A stretch of 64,000 nt of DNA from an uncultured Methanolobus sp. (lineage in GTDB: Archaea; Halobacteriota; Methanosarcinia; Methanosarcinales; Methanosarcinaceae). Shown here piece after piece: positions 11,142-20,296 of this stretch (within the stretch, counting starts at the first letter, position 1; each line of letters opens with the position of its first letter). The notes under the pieces are model-generated. The model had not been told where the DNA came from. It did not search any database and saw only the letters and a program-made list of their open reading frames with translations. Both the position numbers and the translations under genes were made by a program. Location: assembly GCF_963667555.1 (NCBI RefSeq), contig NZ_OY763421.1, forward strand, positions 1,753,562 to 1,817,561. The letters run 5' to 3'.

Positions 11142-12332
11142 TCAATGCATAGATTTATCAAGCCTTACCGGAAGCTGAGTTCCTTCCTGGATAGTATGGA
11201 TATATTTACTACGGAATTCAGGGTTGCGCATCATACAGTATTCTGCAGAGCAATTATATGCTTCATGCTTACCCATTCTCTCCCATATAGCAGCAAGACT
11301 TTCCTCACGAATATTTCCGAATGACAGTGGAGTATAAGCACATGGAAGAACATCCCCACCTGCTGTCGCATGCATCCACCTTCTACCCGCAAAACAACCA
11401 AACTCATCAGGACCCATGAAATTAGGGAATGAAGTAACCCTTGGACCATCCTCTTTGTTGTTCATTGATTTCTGGAATTTTCCAAGCCTGTCCACATCCT
11501 TGGAAGTCATTACCTCATCCTCATGATCCAGCCAGCGTCCTACAGCTATGATCTCATAAATAGACATTTCCTGCATACCCATATCTGCTGCAAAATTGTA
11601 GAAACCATCAAGATCATCTATATTATGTGGTGAAACAACCACAAAAAGATCTGCAAGAACACCAGCATTGACAAAGTGTTTGATACCATTAACAGTATTC
11701 TGGAAAGCTCCCTCATGATTCCTTACACGATCATGTTCAGCCTCATTCGGACTATCGAGACTCAGGTGTGCAGCAAAAAGTCCAGCAGCCTTGAGATCCC
11801 TGGCTCTTTGTTCAGTTAGACTGAAACCGGAGGTAAAACACGAAACTACAGCACGAGTCTTATCCACTTTTGCCACCATTTGCTCAAAGTCTTTCCTGAG
11901 CAAAGTTTCCCCACCATCAAAGGCGATATAATAAGAACCAAGATCAATGGCCTGCTGTATAGCACTATTTACCTCATCAAATGTAACAATAGGATCAGCC
12001 ACAGTTCCGGCTGCACCGCAGTGAATACAATCATAAGGACAATGTGTTGTGATCCCTATTGAAAACTGATCTGGAACTCTCTTTTTTAAAATAGAAGCCA
12101 CCTGTGCACTGATCATTCTCTTGAATATATCACCCGGCATTGGTGGAGCCCATGTAGAGAAAATAATATTTTCCTCATCTGAATAGATGGGTTTCTCCTC
12201 AAGAAATATCTTGTTGATGCGTTTTATAATAGGTTTTGCAACAGGAGACAGCGGACCTTCTGTATCAAGGACCACACGTCCATTCTCAGTGCTGGCATTT
12301 ACTTTGATTACTGATTTATCATAAACCCTCAT
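11142..12332 (-). CDS. Radical SAM protein with SPASM-like C-terminus, unknown substrate
   Basis: A 396-residue radical SAM enzyme. About 90 residues precede the cluster motif CPYDCIHC (Cys98, Cys102, Cys105), unusually long for the family; GGE-type SAM contact appears as DGGETLLR. The C-terminal part has GCFAGRRW, VLPCAYTPLSFGNI and CSAEYCMM, which resembles a reduced SPASM/twitch auxiliary cluster site. The start has AGGTGA four bases upstream. It is 25 bases after the polyprenyl synthase gene and the last gene of the ccmE-prenyl synthase unit, just before the aha promoter. It does not look like AhbC. A role in methanophenazine or prenyl-quinone-like metabolism is suggested by position only. 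Confidence 0.75.
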   Translation of the reverse strand: MRVYDKSVIKVNASTENGRVVLDTEGPLSPVAKPIIKRINKIFLEEKPIYSDEENIIFSTWAPPMPGDIFKRMISAQVASILKKRVPDQFSIGITTHCPYDCIHCGAAGTVADPIVTFDEVNSAIQQAIDLGSYYIAFDGGETLLRKDFEQMVAKVDKTRAVVSCFTSGFSLTEQRARDLKAAGLFAAHLSLDSPNEAEHDRVRNHEGAFQNTVNGIKHFVNAGVLADLFVVVSPHNIDDLDGFYNFAADMGMQEMSIYEIIAVGRWLDHEDEVMTSKDVDRLGKFQKSMNNKEDGPRVTSFPNFMGPDEFGCFAGRRWMHATAGGDVLPCAYTPLSFGNIREESLAAIWERMGKHEAYNCSAEYCMMRNPEFRSKYIHTIQEGTQLPVRLDKSMH

Positions 12333-12357
12333 GAAGTCACCTGGTAATTAAATAAAA

Positions 12358-13227
12358 TTAAAGGATATCTGCAGGAAGCATATCTACTGTAATAAGGTCA
12401 GTTATTAACTCCAGTTTATTCCTTGCATCAGAAAAAGGGAAGGAAGCAAGGATATCTTTTGCATTTTTTACGCAGATACGGACCTGGTCAACCGTTTTTT
12501 CCACAGTAGCCTCGTGGCCCATGGATCGTCTGTAAATAAGAGGTAAAGTAACAGACTCATAAGTAGAGCTTTTGTCCTCCAGCTCATTAAGATACTCAAG
12601 CAGATCATCAACGATCTGATATGCATTACCAACATACTCTCCGAAAGACCGTAGCTTTTTAGCAGTTTCCATATCGGCATCGGCAACATATGCACCTATA
12701 GCAGCACTGGCAGCAAAAAGAGAACCTGTTTTCTTACTGATACACTCATAATAGTTCTTTTCCCTGAACTCATCATCAACACTTGAGATGTCGATGGTCT
12801 CACCTTCTGCCATATACATTCCAGCCCGACCGAATTCATTTACCGCATCGTTGCCATAGCCTGAAATGAGTGATATTGCCTTTGAGATAAGGAAATCACC
12901 GCACAATATCGCTGCAGGAATTCCATATTTTTTGTGTGCGGACTCGACACCGCGACGTACAAGACCTCCGTCAAGCACATCGTCATGAATAAGAGATGCA
13001 GAATGAATGAATTCAATTGCAAGTGCAGCATTGACACCTTCGGTTGAATTTCCCCCGCACATCTCCGTACATAATATAAGCATAACAGGGCGGATATTCT
13101 TTCCACCGGAACTGCATATGTGAAGAAGCATCTTTTTCATCTGGGAACTATCATCCATGGAATGGACCATATCATCCTTGGCCATCTTGATCAACTGATA
13201 TTCATCCAGATTTTCTATTTGTATCAT
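12358..13227 (-). CDS. Long-chain polyprenyl diphosphate synthase (candidate geranylfarnesyl diphosphate synthase)
   Basis: Trans-prenyltransferase (289 residues) adding isopentenyl diphosphate to an allylic primer. Seen are GGKNIRP (substrate-binding Lys/Arg), the first aspartate-rich motif HDDVLD (Asp82-Asp86) with LVRRG after it, and the second motif as VDDLLE (Asp207, Glu211 replacing the last Asp). Positions 4 and 5 before the first motif are Ser and Ala, small residues that allow chains longer than C15. In Methanosarcina a C25 synthase makes the side chain of methanophenazine; this gene is a candidate for that role but C20 products cannot be excluded. It lies 12 bases after ccmE and upstream of the radical SAM gene. 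Confidence 0.82.
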   Translation of the reverse strand: MIQIENLDEYQLIKMAKDDMVHSMDDSSQMKKMLLHICSSGGKNIRPVMLILCTEMCGGNSTEGVNAALAIEFIHSASLIHDDVLDGGLVRRGVESAHKKYGIPAAILCGDFLISKAISLISGYGNDAVNEFGRAGMYMAEGETIDISSVDDEFREKNYYECISKKTGSLFAASAAIGAYVADADMETAKKLRSFGEYVGNAYQIVDDLLEYLNELEDKSSTYESVTLPLIYRRSMGHEATVEKTVDQVRICVKNAKDILASFPFSDARNKLELITDLITVDMLPADIL

Positions 13228-13239
13228 AACAACGCCTGC

Positions 13240-13620
13240 TTACTCCGAATATTTAGAAGGACAGCTCATTACTATCTGACTTGCTTCAACCATGGTAGGT
13301 GAAAGCATTTTACCACTTATACTAACACTTTGCCCTTCAACAAGGTTTGCCGGAAGCGAACCGATATACTCTACATCGAGCTCATAAGAGGGTTCTTCAA
13401 GATCCTGAAGTGCAAAAGAAGTGCCATCTGTGGAAATATCAAGAGTTCCATTCTTGATTATGCCCATTGTATTGACATCATGCCCAACGAACTTCTCAGA
13501 GTTCTGGGAAATCTCAGATATCATATAATATCCCTGTGAAAGGTCAACATTCCAGAGACCTACAAAACCAACAACAGCAATGAAAACAACTGCAACTATC
13601 GTTTTTTGTGTTTTATCCAT
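13240..13620 (-). CDS. ccmE: CcmE, archaeal CXXXY-type heme chaperone
   Basis: Periplasm-side heme chaperone of system I cytochrome c maturation, which binds heme covalently and hands it to apocytochromes. The product (126 residues) has one N-terminal signal anchor (TIVAVVFIAVVGFVGLW), an OB-fold-like beta-rich domain, and ends with CPSKY, the CXXXY motif that replaces the bacterial HXXXY in archaeal and some sulfate-reducer CcmE proteins; Cys120 would carry heme. ATG at 13620 is chosen because GAGGTG lies six bases upstream. It heads the minus-strand unit with the prenyl synthase and radical SAM protein and is divergent from the heme operon. Other ccm genes are not in the window. Confidence 0.82.
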   Translation of the reverse strand: MDKTQKTIVAVVFIAVVGFVGLWNVDLSQGYYMISEISQNSEKFVGHDVNTMGIIKNGTLDISTDGTSFALQDLEEPSYELDVEYIGSLPANLVEGQSVSISGKMLSPTMVEASQIVMSCPSKYSE

Positions 13621-13699
13621 AGGAAGCACCTCTAAAATGATCGATAATCAAGATCACTGTTCTAGCCTGCTACATTGGCGCACCAGCTTTCGGCGAGAA

Positions 13700-13708
13700 C
13701 ATATAAGG
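13700..13708 (-). promoter_or_regulatory. TATA box of the ccmE unit
   Basis: Minus-strand CCTTATATG, about 80 bases before the ccmE ATG, predicts a transcription start near 13677 and a leader of about 55 bases. Confidence 0.45.
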
Positions 13709-13798
13709 TATATGGCATACACCATCAAAGTAATCTCCGTGATTGCAAATGCAACTTCTAACGCGCCTATAAAGAATCACCTCTATATCAGCCTATTT

Positions 13799-13823
13799 GT
13801 TCGTCATAGGCATTAAGACGAAC
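13799..13823. promoter_or_regulatory. Inverted repeat between ccmE and ahbD
   Basis: GTTCGTC (13799-13805) and GACGAAC (13817-13823) are separated by 11 bases in the middle of the 356-base divergent gap between the two heme-related units. It could be an operator for a shared regulator; no other gene is seen in this gap. Confidence 0.35.
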
Positions 13824-13923
13824 CCTCGTATCAATAATCAGGCACAAATGAACCAATTTATACATTAGCGTCTTGGCCTGATAATCAAGTATTAATATGG
13901 GTGTGCAGTAGTATAGTCCCATC

Positions 13924-13932
13924 CTATAAATA
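13924..13932 (+). promoter_or_regulatory. TATA box of the ahb-hem operon
   Basis: CTATAAATA lies 45 bases before the ahbD ATG and predicts a start near 13953 and a short leader of about 24 bases. Confidence 0.45.
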
Positions 13933-13976
13933 GGTAATATAAGCTAATATACGAACAAAAATATTTATGATCAATT

Positions 13977-15023
13977 ATGGTAAATCCTCCAAGACTCATT
14001 GCCTGGGAAACAACAGCAGGATGCAACCTTTCATGCAAACATTGCAGAGGTTCATCGACCGAAAAAAAACCCGAAGGCGAACTTACAACTGAAGAAGCAC
14101 TCCATTTTGTAGATGAAATAAAGGAAATGGGAAATCCCATCCTCATACTAAGTGGTGGAGAGCCTCTTGTCAGAGACGATATTTTTGAAATCGCAAAGTA
14201 TGCCACTGAAAAAGGCCTGCGTGTTGCCATGGCAACGAACGGCACACTTGTCACGCCTGAAATGGCAGACAAAATTAAAAGTGTGGGCATTCAGAGAGTA
14301 AGCATCAGCCTTGACGGTTCGAGCTCTAAGACCCATGATGACTTCCGTTGCATGCCAGGAGCATTTGATGGTGCCATTACAGGAATAGGAAACCTGAAAG
14401 ATGCAGGTATTGGATTCCAGATCAACCCAACTATCACAAAACGCACCATTGACGAAATTCCGGAAATACTGGAAATGGCAAAGGAACTTGGAGCAGATGC
14501 ACTTCACATATTCCTCCTTGTACCAACAGGTAGAGGCAAAGAACTTGAAAATGATGAGATCCCACCCGTAGAATATGAAAGGATACTCAACTGGTTCTAC
14601 GACAGGCAGAAGGACGCAGGAATACAGCTCAAAGCAACCTGTGCACCCCATTATTTCAGAATAATGCGCCAGCGTGCGGAAAAAGAAGGCATTGAGATAA
14701 GTGTAAAGACCCACGGCTACGAAGCAATGACAAAAGGATGCCTTGGAGGAACTGGTTTTTGTTTTGTATCAAGCACAGGAGACGTTTTCCCTTGCGGTTA
14801 CCTACCCGCACTTGCTGGAAACATAAAGGAGCAGAGTTTTAAGGATATATGGGAGAATTCAAAAGTATTCAACGATCTGCGCGATGTTTCAAAACTCAAG
14901 GGAAAATGCGGAATATGTGAATATAATACAGTATGCGGAGGATGTCGTGCAAGGGCTTACGCCGCTACAGGCGACTATCTTGAAGAAGAGCCATACTGTA
15001 TATATGTACCTAAAAAACAGTGA
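13977..15023 (+). CDS. ahbD: AhbD, radical SAM heme synthase
   Basis: Last enzyme of the siroheme-dependent heme route: converts iron-coproporphyrin III to heme b by oxidative decarboxylation of two propionates. The product (348 residues) has the radical SAM motif CNLSCKHC (Cys16, Cys20, Cys23), the SGGEP motif near residue 58, and a C-terminal auxiliary-cluster region CGICEYNTVCGGC with an upstream GCLGGTGFC. This layout and the direct linkage to ahbA/ahbB match the Methanosarcina barkeri locus. AhbC is the alternative but its N-terminus is quite different. It is the first gene of the plus-strand heme operon; ahbA follows five bases later. No ribosome binding site is evident. Confidence 0.85.
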   Translation: MVNPPRLIAWETTAGCNLSCKHCRGSSTEKKPEGELTTEEALHFVDEIKEMGNPILILSGGEPLVRDDIFEIAKYATEKGLRVAMATNGTLVTPEMADKIKSVGIQRVSISLDGSSSKTHDDFRCMPGAFDGAITGIGNLKDAGIGFQINPTITKRTIDEIPEILEMAKELGADALHIFLLVPTGRGKELENDEIPPVEYERILNWFYDRQKDAGIQLKATCAPHYFRIMRQRAEKEGIEISVKTHGYEAMTKGCLGGTGFCFVSSTGDVFPCGYLPALAGNIKEQSFKDIWENSKVFNDLRDVSKLKGKCGICEYNTVCGGCRARAYAATGDYLEEEPYCIYVPKKQ

Positions 15024-15028
15024 TTTGA

Positions 15029-15484
15029 ATGATATTTCTTGATGATACCGATAAAAACATACTCAATACTATCCAGTTTGGCTTTCCCCTGGAAACAGAG
15101 CCTTACAAAAAGCTTGGAGAGGAATTGGGCATCAGTGAAGACGAAGTAATTGAAAGACTTGACAGACTTCATAATGAAGGTGCTGTCAGAAAAATAGGCC
15201 CTATAATCAACCGCAGAGGTGTCGGAGGCACAAGCACACTTGTGGCGGTAAGTGTTCCTGAGGAAAAGGTTGACGAGGTGGCAGAATACATCAACGCATA
15301 TCATGAAGTATCACACAACTACCACAGGCCGGAGAAATTCAACGTGTGGTTCACCATTTCTGCAGTTAACAGAGAAAGGATCGATACTATATTAGAAGAG
15401 CTTCGGGAAAAGACCGGACTGGATTTTGTTGACCTTCCAACAAAAAAACTGTTCAAGATCGGAGTCAGGTTCAACATTAAATGA
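15029..15484 (+). CDS. ahbA: AhbA, siroheme decarboxylase subunit (Lrp/AsnC-like)
   Basis: One half of the AhbA/AhbB heterodimer that removes the acetate carboxylates C12 and C18 of siroheme. The 151-residue product has an N-terminal winged-helix Lrp/AsnC-like part (DDTDKNILNTIQFGFPL) and a C-terminal ferredoxin-like fold with the VSHNYHRPEKFNVWFT motif of the AhbA/NirD-type subunit, with His as a likely active-site residue. The A/B labels rest on the SHNY versus HCYERP motif pair and could be swapped. It lies in the operon between ahbD and ahbB (13-base gap). Confidence 0.8.
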   Translation: MIFLDDTDKNILNTIQFGFPLETEPYKKLGEELGISEDEVIERLDRLHNEGAVRKIGPIINRRGVGGTSTLVAVSVPEEKVDEVAEYINAYHEVSHNYHRPEKFNVWFTISAVNRERIDTILEELREKTGLDFVDLPTKKLFKIGVRFNIK

Positions 15485-15497
15485 GAGGTGATAAAAT

Positions 15498-15968
15498 ATG
15501 GCAAATAATCTGGATGACATTGATGAGAAAATAATCAGAATGACACAGAACGGCATCCCGCTTAAAAGATCACCTTTTGCAGATATTGCCAGTGAGCTTG
15601 GAATCAGCGAGCAGGAAATAATTGACCGCCTTAAAAGGATGCAGGATGCAGAGGTCATCCGCAGGTTTGGCGCATCCATCGGACACAGGGACGTTGGAAT
15701 CGTTGCAAACGCAATGTGTGTCTGGAATGTACCAGATGAGAGGACAGAGGAAGTAGGCACGATAATGGCAGGTTTCTCAGAGGTCACACACTGCTACGAA
15801 AGACCGCGAGCCCTGGGATGGGATTATAACCTGTTTGCAATGGTCCACTCTTATACAAAGGAAGACTGCGAGGAAGTTGCAGCAAGGATCTCAGAGGTAA
15901 CTGCCATCAAAGATTATAAACTTCTTTTCAGTGACAGGGAATTCAAGAAAACTGGAGTTAGGTTGTAA
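15498..15968 (+). CDS. ahbB: AhbB, siroheme decarboxylase subunit (Lrp/AsnC-like)
   Basis: Partner of AhbA in siroheme decarboxylation (156 residues). N-terminal winged helix (DDIDEKIIRMTQNGIPL) is followed by the ferredoxin-like domain with VTHCYERPRALGWDYNLFAM, the second-subunit motif. The start has GAGGTGATAAAAT directly upstream. The protein is clearly paralogous to AhbA next door. Resemblance to Lrp regulators is structural; no DNA-binding role is implied. Confidence 0.82.
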   Translation: MANNLDDIDEKIIRMTQNGIPLKRSPFADIASELGISEQEIIDRLKRMQDAEVIRRFGASIGHRDVGIVANAMCVWNVPDERTEEVGTIMAGFSEVTHCYERPRALGWDYNLFAMVHSYTKEDCEEVAARISEVTAIKDYKLLFSDREFKKTGVRL

Positions 15969-16030
15969 TCGCAATCTTTAACTAATTTTACCGGGAAAAG
16001 CAGAAGGCAATCATTTCCGGAGATGGAGAT

Positions 16031-16705
16031 ATGAAAGACAAGAACCACTTCCTGCCACTGCTGATAGATATGAGCGACAAAAAAGTCGTGATATTCGGAA
16101 GTGGATCTGTCGGGGAAAGAAAAGCTAACCTGTTCTCAGAGTATGCAAAAGTTACGGTTGTCAGCCGGAGCTTTTCCGATGTTATTTATGAGCTTGAAAA
16201 AAAATGCGGCATCCTGCTAATCGAAGCAGATGCAGGAAAGCTCACAGACGATGACATAAATGATATCATCAGAGATGCTTTCCTTGTAATACCTGCCACC
16301 AACGACAGGGGCATAAACGAAAGAATAGTTAACCTGTCCAAATCCTTTGGCATACTGACAAACGAAGTGGATGCCATTGGCGATGTCACAGTTCCTGCCG
16401 TGGTAAAACGTGGAGGACTTACAATCAGTATATCTACTGCCGGATCAAGTCCCGCATTTTCAAGATTTACACGCAGGCAGGTAGAGAAGATCATTACGCC
16501 TGAATTTGCTGATATGATAAATATTCAGGATGAAATGAGGACATACCTTAAAGAGGAAGTCCCGGATCAGAGAGACAGAAAAGAGATGTTATGGGACATT
16601 CTCGAAAGTGAGGAAGTGTGGTCTGCGCTTAAAGAATCATATGAAAAAGGGTTTAATACAGCACAGGGTATAGTAAGGAAGAAAATAAGCGAGAAAGTCA
16701 GATGA
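16031..16705 (+). CDS. Precorrin-2 dehydrogenase (siroheme synthase N-terminal domain type)
   Basis: NAD-dependent oxidation of precorrin-2 to sirohydrochlorin, with possible ferrochelatase activity, giving the siroheme that AhbA/B use. The 224-residue product starts LPLLIDMSDKKVVIFGSGSV with the Rossmann GxGxxG, followed by ERKANLF and the VVKRGGLTISISTAGSSPAF region that is diagnostic for the CysG-N/Met8 family; there is no methyltransferase domain, so the SAM-dependent uroporphyrinogen methylase is elsewhere. The start has GGAGAT repeated upstream. The gene lies between ahbB and hemA. Confidence 0.88.
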   Translation: MKDKNHFLPLLIDMSDKKVVIFGSGSVGERKANLFSEYAKVTVVSRSFSDVIYELEKKCGILLIEADAGKLTDDDINDIIRDAFLVIPATNDRGINERIVNLSKSFGILTNEVDAIGDVTVPAVVKRGGLTISISTAGSSPAFSRFTRRQVEKIITPEFADMINIQDEMRTYLKEEVPDQRDRKEMLWDILESEEVWSALKESYEKGFNTAQGIVRKKISEKVR

Positions 16706-16756
16706 ACATGTACCACAGACACCGCTATTTGAATTATTGTAAAACACGAGGTAACC

Positions 16757-18049
16757 ATGACTGAAATAACCAGTATGGTGATAACCCATTCCAAAGCAAC
16801 TGTCGAGGAGATAGAGGAAGCATGGGAAGGGGACATCGAAAAAATGCTCAAGGACCTTCATTCCCATGATCTTGTTTGTGAGTGTGTTGTACTCAAGACC
16901 TGCAACCGCGTGGAAATTTATGTAGTTTCACCAAAGGGCAGCACTGTTTTGTTCCAGTTTGCCAAGAAAATGGGACTTTCTTCTAACATTATAGACTTTT
17001 TCGAACACGAAGAATCCATCATGCACCTCCTGAGACTTGCATGCGGTCTTGAATCAATGATTATCGGTGAAGACCAGATACTCGGCCAGATAAAAGACCT
17101 GTACCTTGTTGCCAAAAAGCTCGGAACCTCCGGCAAAATGCTTGATACAGCATTCAGTAAGGCCATCCAGGTAGGCAAACGCGTCAGGACCGAGACCGAG
17201 ATCAACCGTGGTGCGCTTTCAATTGCATCGGCATCCGTGGACCTCGCTGAAGATACTGTTGGCAATCTCAAGAATAAGATGGTACTTGTAATCGGCACAG
17301 GAGAGATGGGAACACTCGTCACCCGTGCACTTTCCCACAGGGAGATAGAGCTGATGTACATTGCCAATCGTACATATGAAGCTGCAAAATATCTTGCAGA
17401 TGAAATGGGCGGACACGCAGTACATTTTGATCAGATAGATGAGAATCTCAGAAGAGCTGATGTTGTTATTAGTGCGACCGGTGCGCCCCACTATGTCCTG
17501 AAGTACGAGCAGGTCAAAAAAGCAATGAGCTTCAGGGAAAAAGAACTTCTCTTGATCGATATTGCAAATCCAAGGGATATCGATCCTTCTATCGATGACA
17601 TCCCACATGTGACCCTCTATAATATAGATAACCTGAGAGTCATAAACGAGAAGAATCTGGAACTTAGAATGTCAGAGGCAAAAAAAGCCCAGGCCATAAT
17701 CGATGAAGAATTCGACCTTCTGATAAAACAGTACAAAAGACAGAGAGCAGACACCCTTGTGTCAGAGTTGTATGCCCAGTCATACAAGCTCCGGGTCAAT
17801 GAAAAAGAGAAAGCTCTCACAAAATTAAGTGCTTATCACACAATTGGCGACACTGAAAAACAGATCGTTGAAGACCTGACACATTCCATTATTAATAAAA
17901 TGCTGGCAGAACCTACCAAAGTGATCAGGTATGCAGCAGAGATAGGTGACGACGAGCTGCTGGAGTCTGTTGCCAGAGTATTTATCGCTAATAGATCTAA
18001 CATTAAAGAAAAGAATGAGCTGGTAAAATGTTCCCCGAGCACAGAATGA
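16757..18049 (+). CDS. hemA: Glutamyl-tRNA reductase HemA
   Basis: First committed step of C5 tetrapyrrole synthesis: reduces glutamyl-tRNA(Glu) to glutamate-1-semialdehyde with NADPH. The catalytic Cys49 is in KTCNRVEIY; GEDQILGQIKDLY and the Rossmann GTGEMGTLV follow, then a helical dimerisation domain in the last 120 residues. Length of 430 is normal. GAGGT lies four bases before the ATG. The 3' end overlaps hemB by 22 bases. Confidence 0.94.
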   Translation: MTEITSMVITHSKATVEEIEEAWEGDIEKMLKDLHSHDLVCECVVLKTCNRVEIYVVSPKGSTVLFQFAKKMGLSSNIIDFFEHEESIMHLLRLACGLESMIIGEDQILGQIKDLYLVAKKLGTSGKMLDTAFSKAIQVGKRVRTETEINRGALSIASASVDLAEDTVGNLKNKMVLVIGTGEMGTLVTRALSHREIELMYIANRTYEAAKYLADEMGGHAVHFDQIDENLRRADVVISATGAPHYVLKYEQVKKAMSFREKELLLIDIANPRDIDPSIDDIPHVTLYNIDNLRVINEKNLELRMSEAKKAQAIIDEEFDLLIKQYKRQRADTLVSELYAQSYKLRVNEKEKALTKLSAYHTIGDTEKQIVEDLTHSIINKMLAEPTKVIRYAAEIGDDELLESVARVFIANRSNIKEKNELVKCSPSTE

Positions 18050-19002
18050 GAAGGCTGAGAAGCGGCAAGATAAGAGAAATGGTACGAGAGACCTCACTGT
18101 CGGTCAATGACCTGGTATACCCCATATTTGCCAATGAGATAATAGATTATCCACAGGAAGTCGCATCAATGCCTGGCATCTATAATCTGCCAATAAATAT
18201 GGTGGCTGACGAGGCAAAGGAAGTTGCAGACCTCGGAATACCTGCCGTATTACTTTTTGGCGTTCCTGAGAAAAAGGATGAGAAAGGAAGCAGTGCCTGG
18301 GGAGATGAAGATGTTGTACAACAAGCAGTACGTGAGATCAAGAATGAACTTGGAAAAGACATGCTTGTAATTACAGATGTCTGCCTCTGCGAGTACACCA
18401 GCCATGGACACTGCGGGATGGTTGACTTTGATACCGAAGAAATAATGAATGATCCAACCCTCCCACTGCTGGGAAAGACAGCATTCAGCCACGTAAAAGC
18501 AGGAGCTGATATGGTTGCGCCATCAGGAATGATGGACGGCATGATATCTGCAATTCGCAGTGAACTTGACAATAACAATTACCACAATATACCAATTATG
18601 TCCTATGCTGCAAAATATTCCTCATCATTCTACGGACCCTTCAGGGACGCAGCAGGTTCAGGATGCTGCTTCGGAGACAGGTCCACACACCAGATGGACC
18701 CTGCAAACTCCGACGAGGCACTCATGGAAGCAGCGCTTGATATCGAGGAAGGAGCAGATATCATAATGGTTAAACCAGCGCTTCCGTATCTTGATATTAT
18801 ATACCGCCTCAAGACTGAGTTCCAGATGCCAACGGCAGCATACAATGTCAGCGGCGAATACTCAATGCTTAAGGCAGCAGCACAAAACGGCTGGCTTGAT
18901 GAGAAAAAGGCAATGTACGAATCCCTGATGTCCATCAAGCGTGCAGGTGCCGACATTGTAATTACCTATTTTGCCAGGGAAATGGCAGAGATGTTAAAAT
19001 GA
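18028..19002 (+). CDS. hemB: Porphobilinogen synthase HemB
   Basis: Condenses two 5-aminolevulinate molecules to porphobilinogen. The 324-residue product carries the zinc-site triad in DVCLCEYTSHGHCG (Cys119, Cys121, Cys129), so it is a zinc-dependent type, and the two active-site lysines in SYAAKYSSSFYGPF (Lys196) and MVKPALPYLD (Lys249). The start gives the usual MFPEHRMRRLR. It overlaps hemA and is 15 bases before hemL. Confidence 0.94.
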   Translation: MFPEHRMRRLRSGKIREMVRETSLSVNDLVYPIFANEIIDYPQEVASMPGIYNLPINMVADEAKEVADLGIPAVLLFGVPEKKDEKGSSAWGDEDVVQQAVREIKNELGKDMLVITDVCLCEYTSHGHCGMVDFDTEEIMNDPTLPLLGKTAFSHVKAGADMVAPSGMMDGMISAIRSELDNNNYHNIPIMSYAAKYSSSFYGPFRDAAGSGCCFGDRSTHQMDPANSDEALMEAALDIEEGADIIMVKPALPYLDIIYRLKTEFQMPTAAYNVSGEYSMLKAAAQNGWLDEKKAMYESLMSIKRAGADIVITYFAREMAEMLK

Positions 19003-19017
19003 TCACAGGGTGTTTTT

Positions 19018-20283
19018 ATGTCATTAGATAAGTCCAGAGACCTATACAACAAAGCAAGGACGCTCCTTCCAGGAGGAGTAAGCAGTCCGGTAAGAGCCAT
19101 CAAACCATACCCATTCTACACTGAATCCGCAAACGGTTCAAAAATCAAGGACATCGATGGAAATGAGTACATCGACTACTGTCTTGCATACGGGCCAAAC
19201 ATTCTGGGACACGCAAATCCAGTTATCAAGCAGGCAATAATCAAACAGCTCGATAAAGGGTGGCTCTTCGGCACACCAACTGACCTTGAAGTTAACCTTG
19301 CTGAAAAGATCGTTTCACTTTACCCAAGCATTGATATGCTCAGGTTCGTTTCAACAGGAACCGAAGCAACTATGAGTGCACTGCGTGCAGCAAGAGGGTT
19401 TACAGGAAAGAACAAGTTCGTAAAAATTGAAGGAGGATTCCACGGTGCGCACGATGCAGTACTTGTCAAGGCAGGTTCTGGTGCAACAACCCTTGGAAAG
19501 CCGGACTCACTTGGAATCCCTGTGGACTTCACAAAGAACACACTTCAGGTACCATTCAACGATATCGAAGCACTCACCGCAGTAATTGAAAAGAACCAGG
19601 ATGATATGGCAGCGGTCATAATGGAACCTGTCATGGGCAATATCGGCCCGGTACTTCCGGAAGGAGATTACCTCAAGGATGTCCGTAAGGTCACAGAAGA
19701 GAACGATGTTGTACTCATCTTCGACGAGGTCATCACTGGTTTCAGGCTTGCAATGGGTGGAGCACAGGAGTATTTCGGAGTTACACCCGATATGACAACA
19801 CTGGGTAAGATAGTCGGCGGAGGAATGCCGATTGGTGTTTTCGGAGGAAAGAAAGAGATCATCGAAATGATAGCACCATCCGGAAGCGTCTACCAGGCAG
19901 GAACCTTCAGCGGAAGCCCGGCTTCAGTTGCAGCAGGACTTGCGGTAATTGATATACTTGAAAAGGAAGAAGTACACAAGAACCTCAATGCAACCGGTGA
20001 CATGATGAGAAGCAGGCTGGCCGAAATAGTTGCAGACCTTAATCTCGATTACAATGTAGTTGGTATCGCCTCCATGTTCAAGATTTTCTTCGGAGACAAG
20101 CCACTCAACTACCAGGAAGTCCTCAAATGTGATAAGGAAGGATACCTGAAGTTCTTCTTCAAGATGCTTGATAGTGGTGTTTTCCTGCCGCCATCACAGT
20201 TCGAGACAAACTTCATCTCAACAGCACACAGCGAAGAGGATATTGAAAAGACGCTCTCCGCTTACGAAGCAAATCTTAAATAA
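19018..20283 (+). CDS. hemL: Glutamate-1-semialdehyde 2,1-aminomutase HemL
   Basis: PLP enzyme that converts glutamate-1-semialdehyde to 5-aminolevulinate; partner of HemA. The PLP lysine is Lys264 in [14 protein letters not shown]; the start [12 protein letters not shown], the [16 protein letters not shown] segment and [12 protein letters not shown] are all standard. Length of 421 is normal. It lies between hemB and hemC with short gaps. Confidence 0.95.
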   Translation: MSLDKSRDLYNKARTLLPGGVSSPVRAIKPYPFYTESANGSKIKDIDGNEYIDYCLAYGPNILGHANPVIKQAIIKQLDKGWLFGTPTDLEVNLAEKIVSLYPSIDMLRFVSTGTEATMSALRAARGFTGKNKFVKIEGGFHGAHDAVLVKAGSGATTLGKPDSLGIPVDFTKNTLQVPFNDIEALTAVIEKNQDDMAAVIMEPVMGNIGPVLPEGDYLKDVRKVTEENDVVLIFDEVITGFRLAMGGAQEYFGVTPDMTTLGKIVGGGMPIGVFGGKKEIIEMIAPSGSVYQAGTFSGSPASVAAGLAVIDILEKEEVHKNLNATGDMMRSRLAEIVADLNLDYNVVGIASMFKIFFGDKPLNYQEVLKCDKEGYLKFFFKMLDSGVFLPPSQFETNFISTAHSEEDIEKTLSAYEANLK

Positions 20284-20296
20284 GCGGTGAATTCAC

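Noticed and set aside
11046-11324. 92-codon plus-strand frame before the aha operon
   Set aside because: More than half overlaps the radical SAM gene in antisense, and the rest is AT-rich promoter sequence of low-complexity composition.
11142-12332. AhbC (second radical SAM enzyme of the heme route)
   Set aside because: The long N-terminus, the Cys pattern and the grouping with the prenyl synthase do not fit AhbC, whose N-terminus and motif spacing I recall as different.
13580-13816. 78-codon plus-strand frame in the ccmE-ahbD gap
   Set aside because: It begins inside ccmE in antisense, has no plausible start signal and no protein-like pattern.
15029-15968. Two Lrp/AsnC transcriptional regulators
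   Set aside because: Their VSHNYHR and VTHCYERP motifs and position after ahbD identify them as siroheme decarboxylase subunits.
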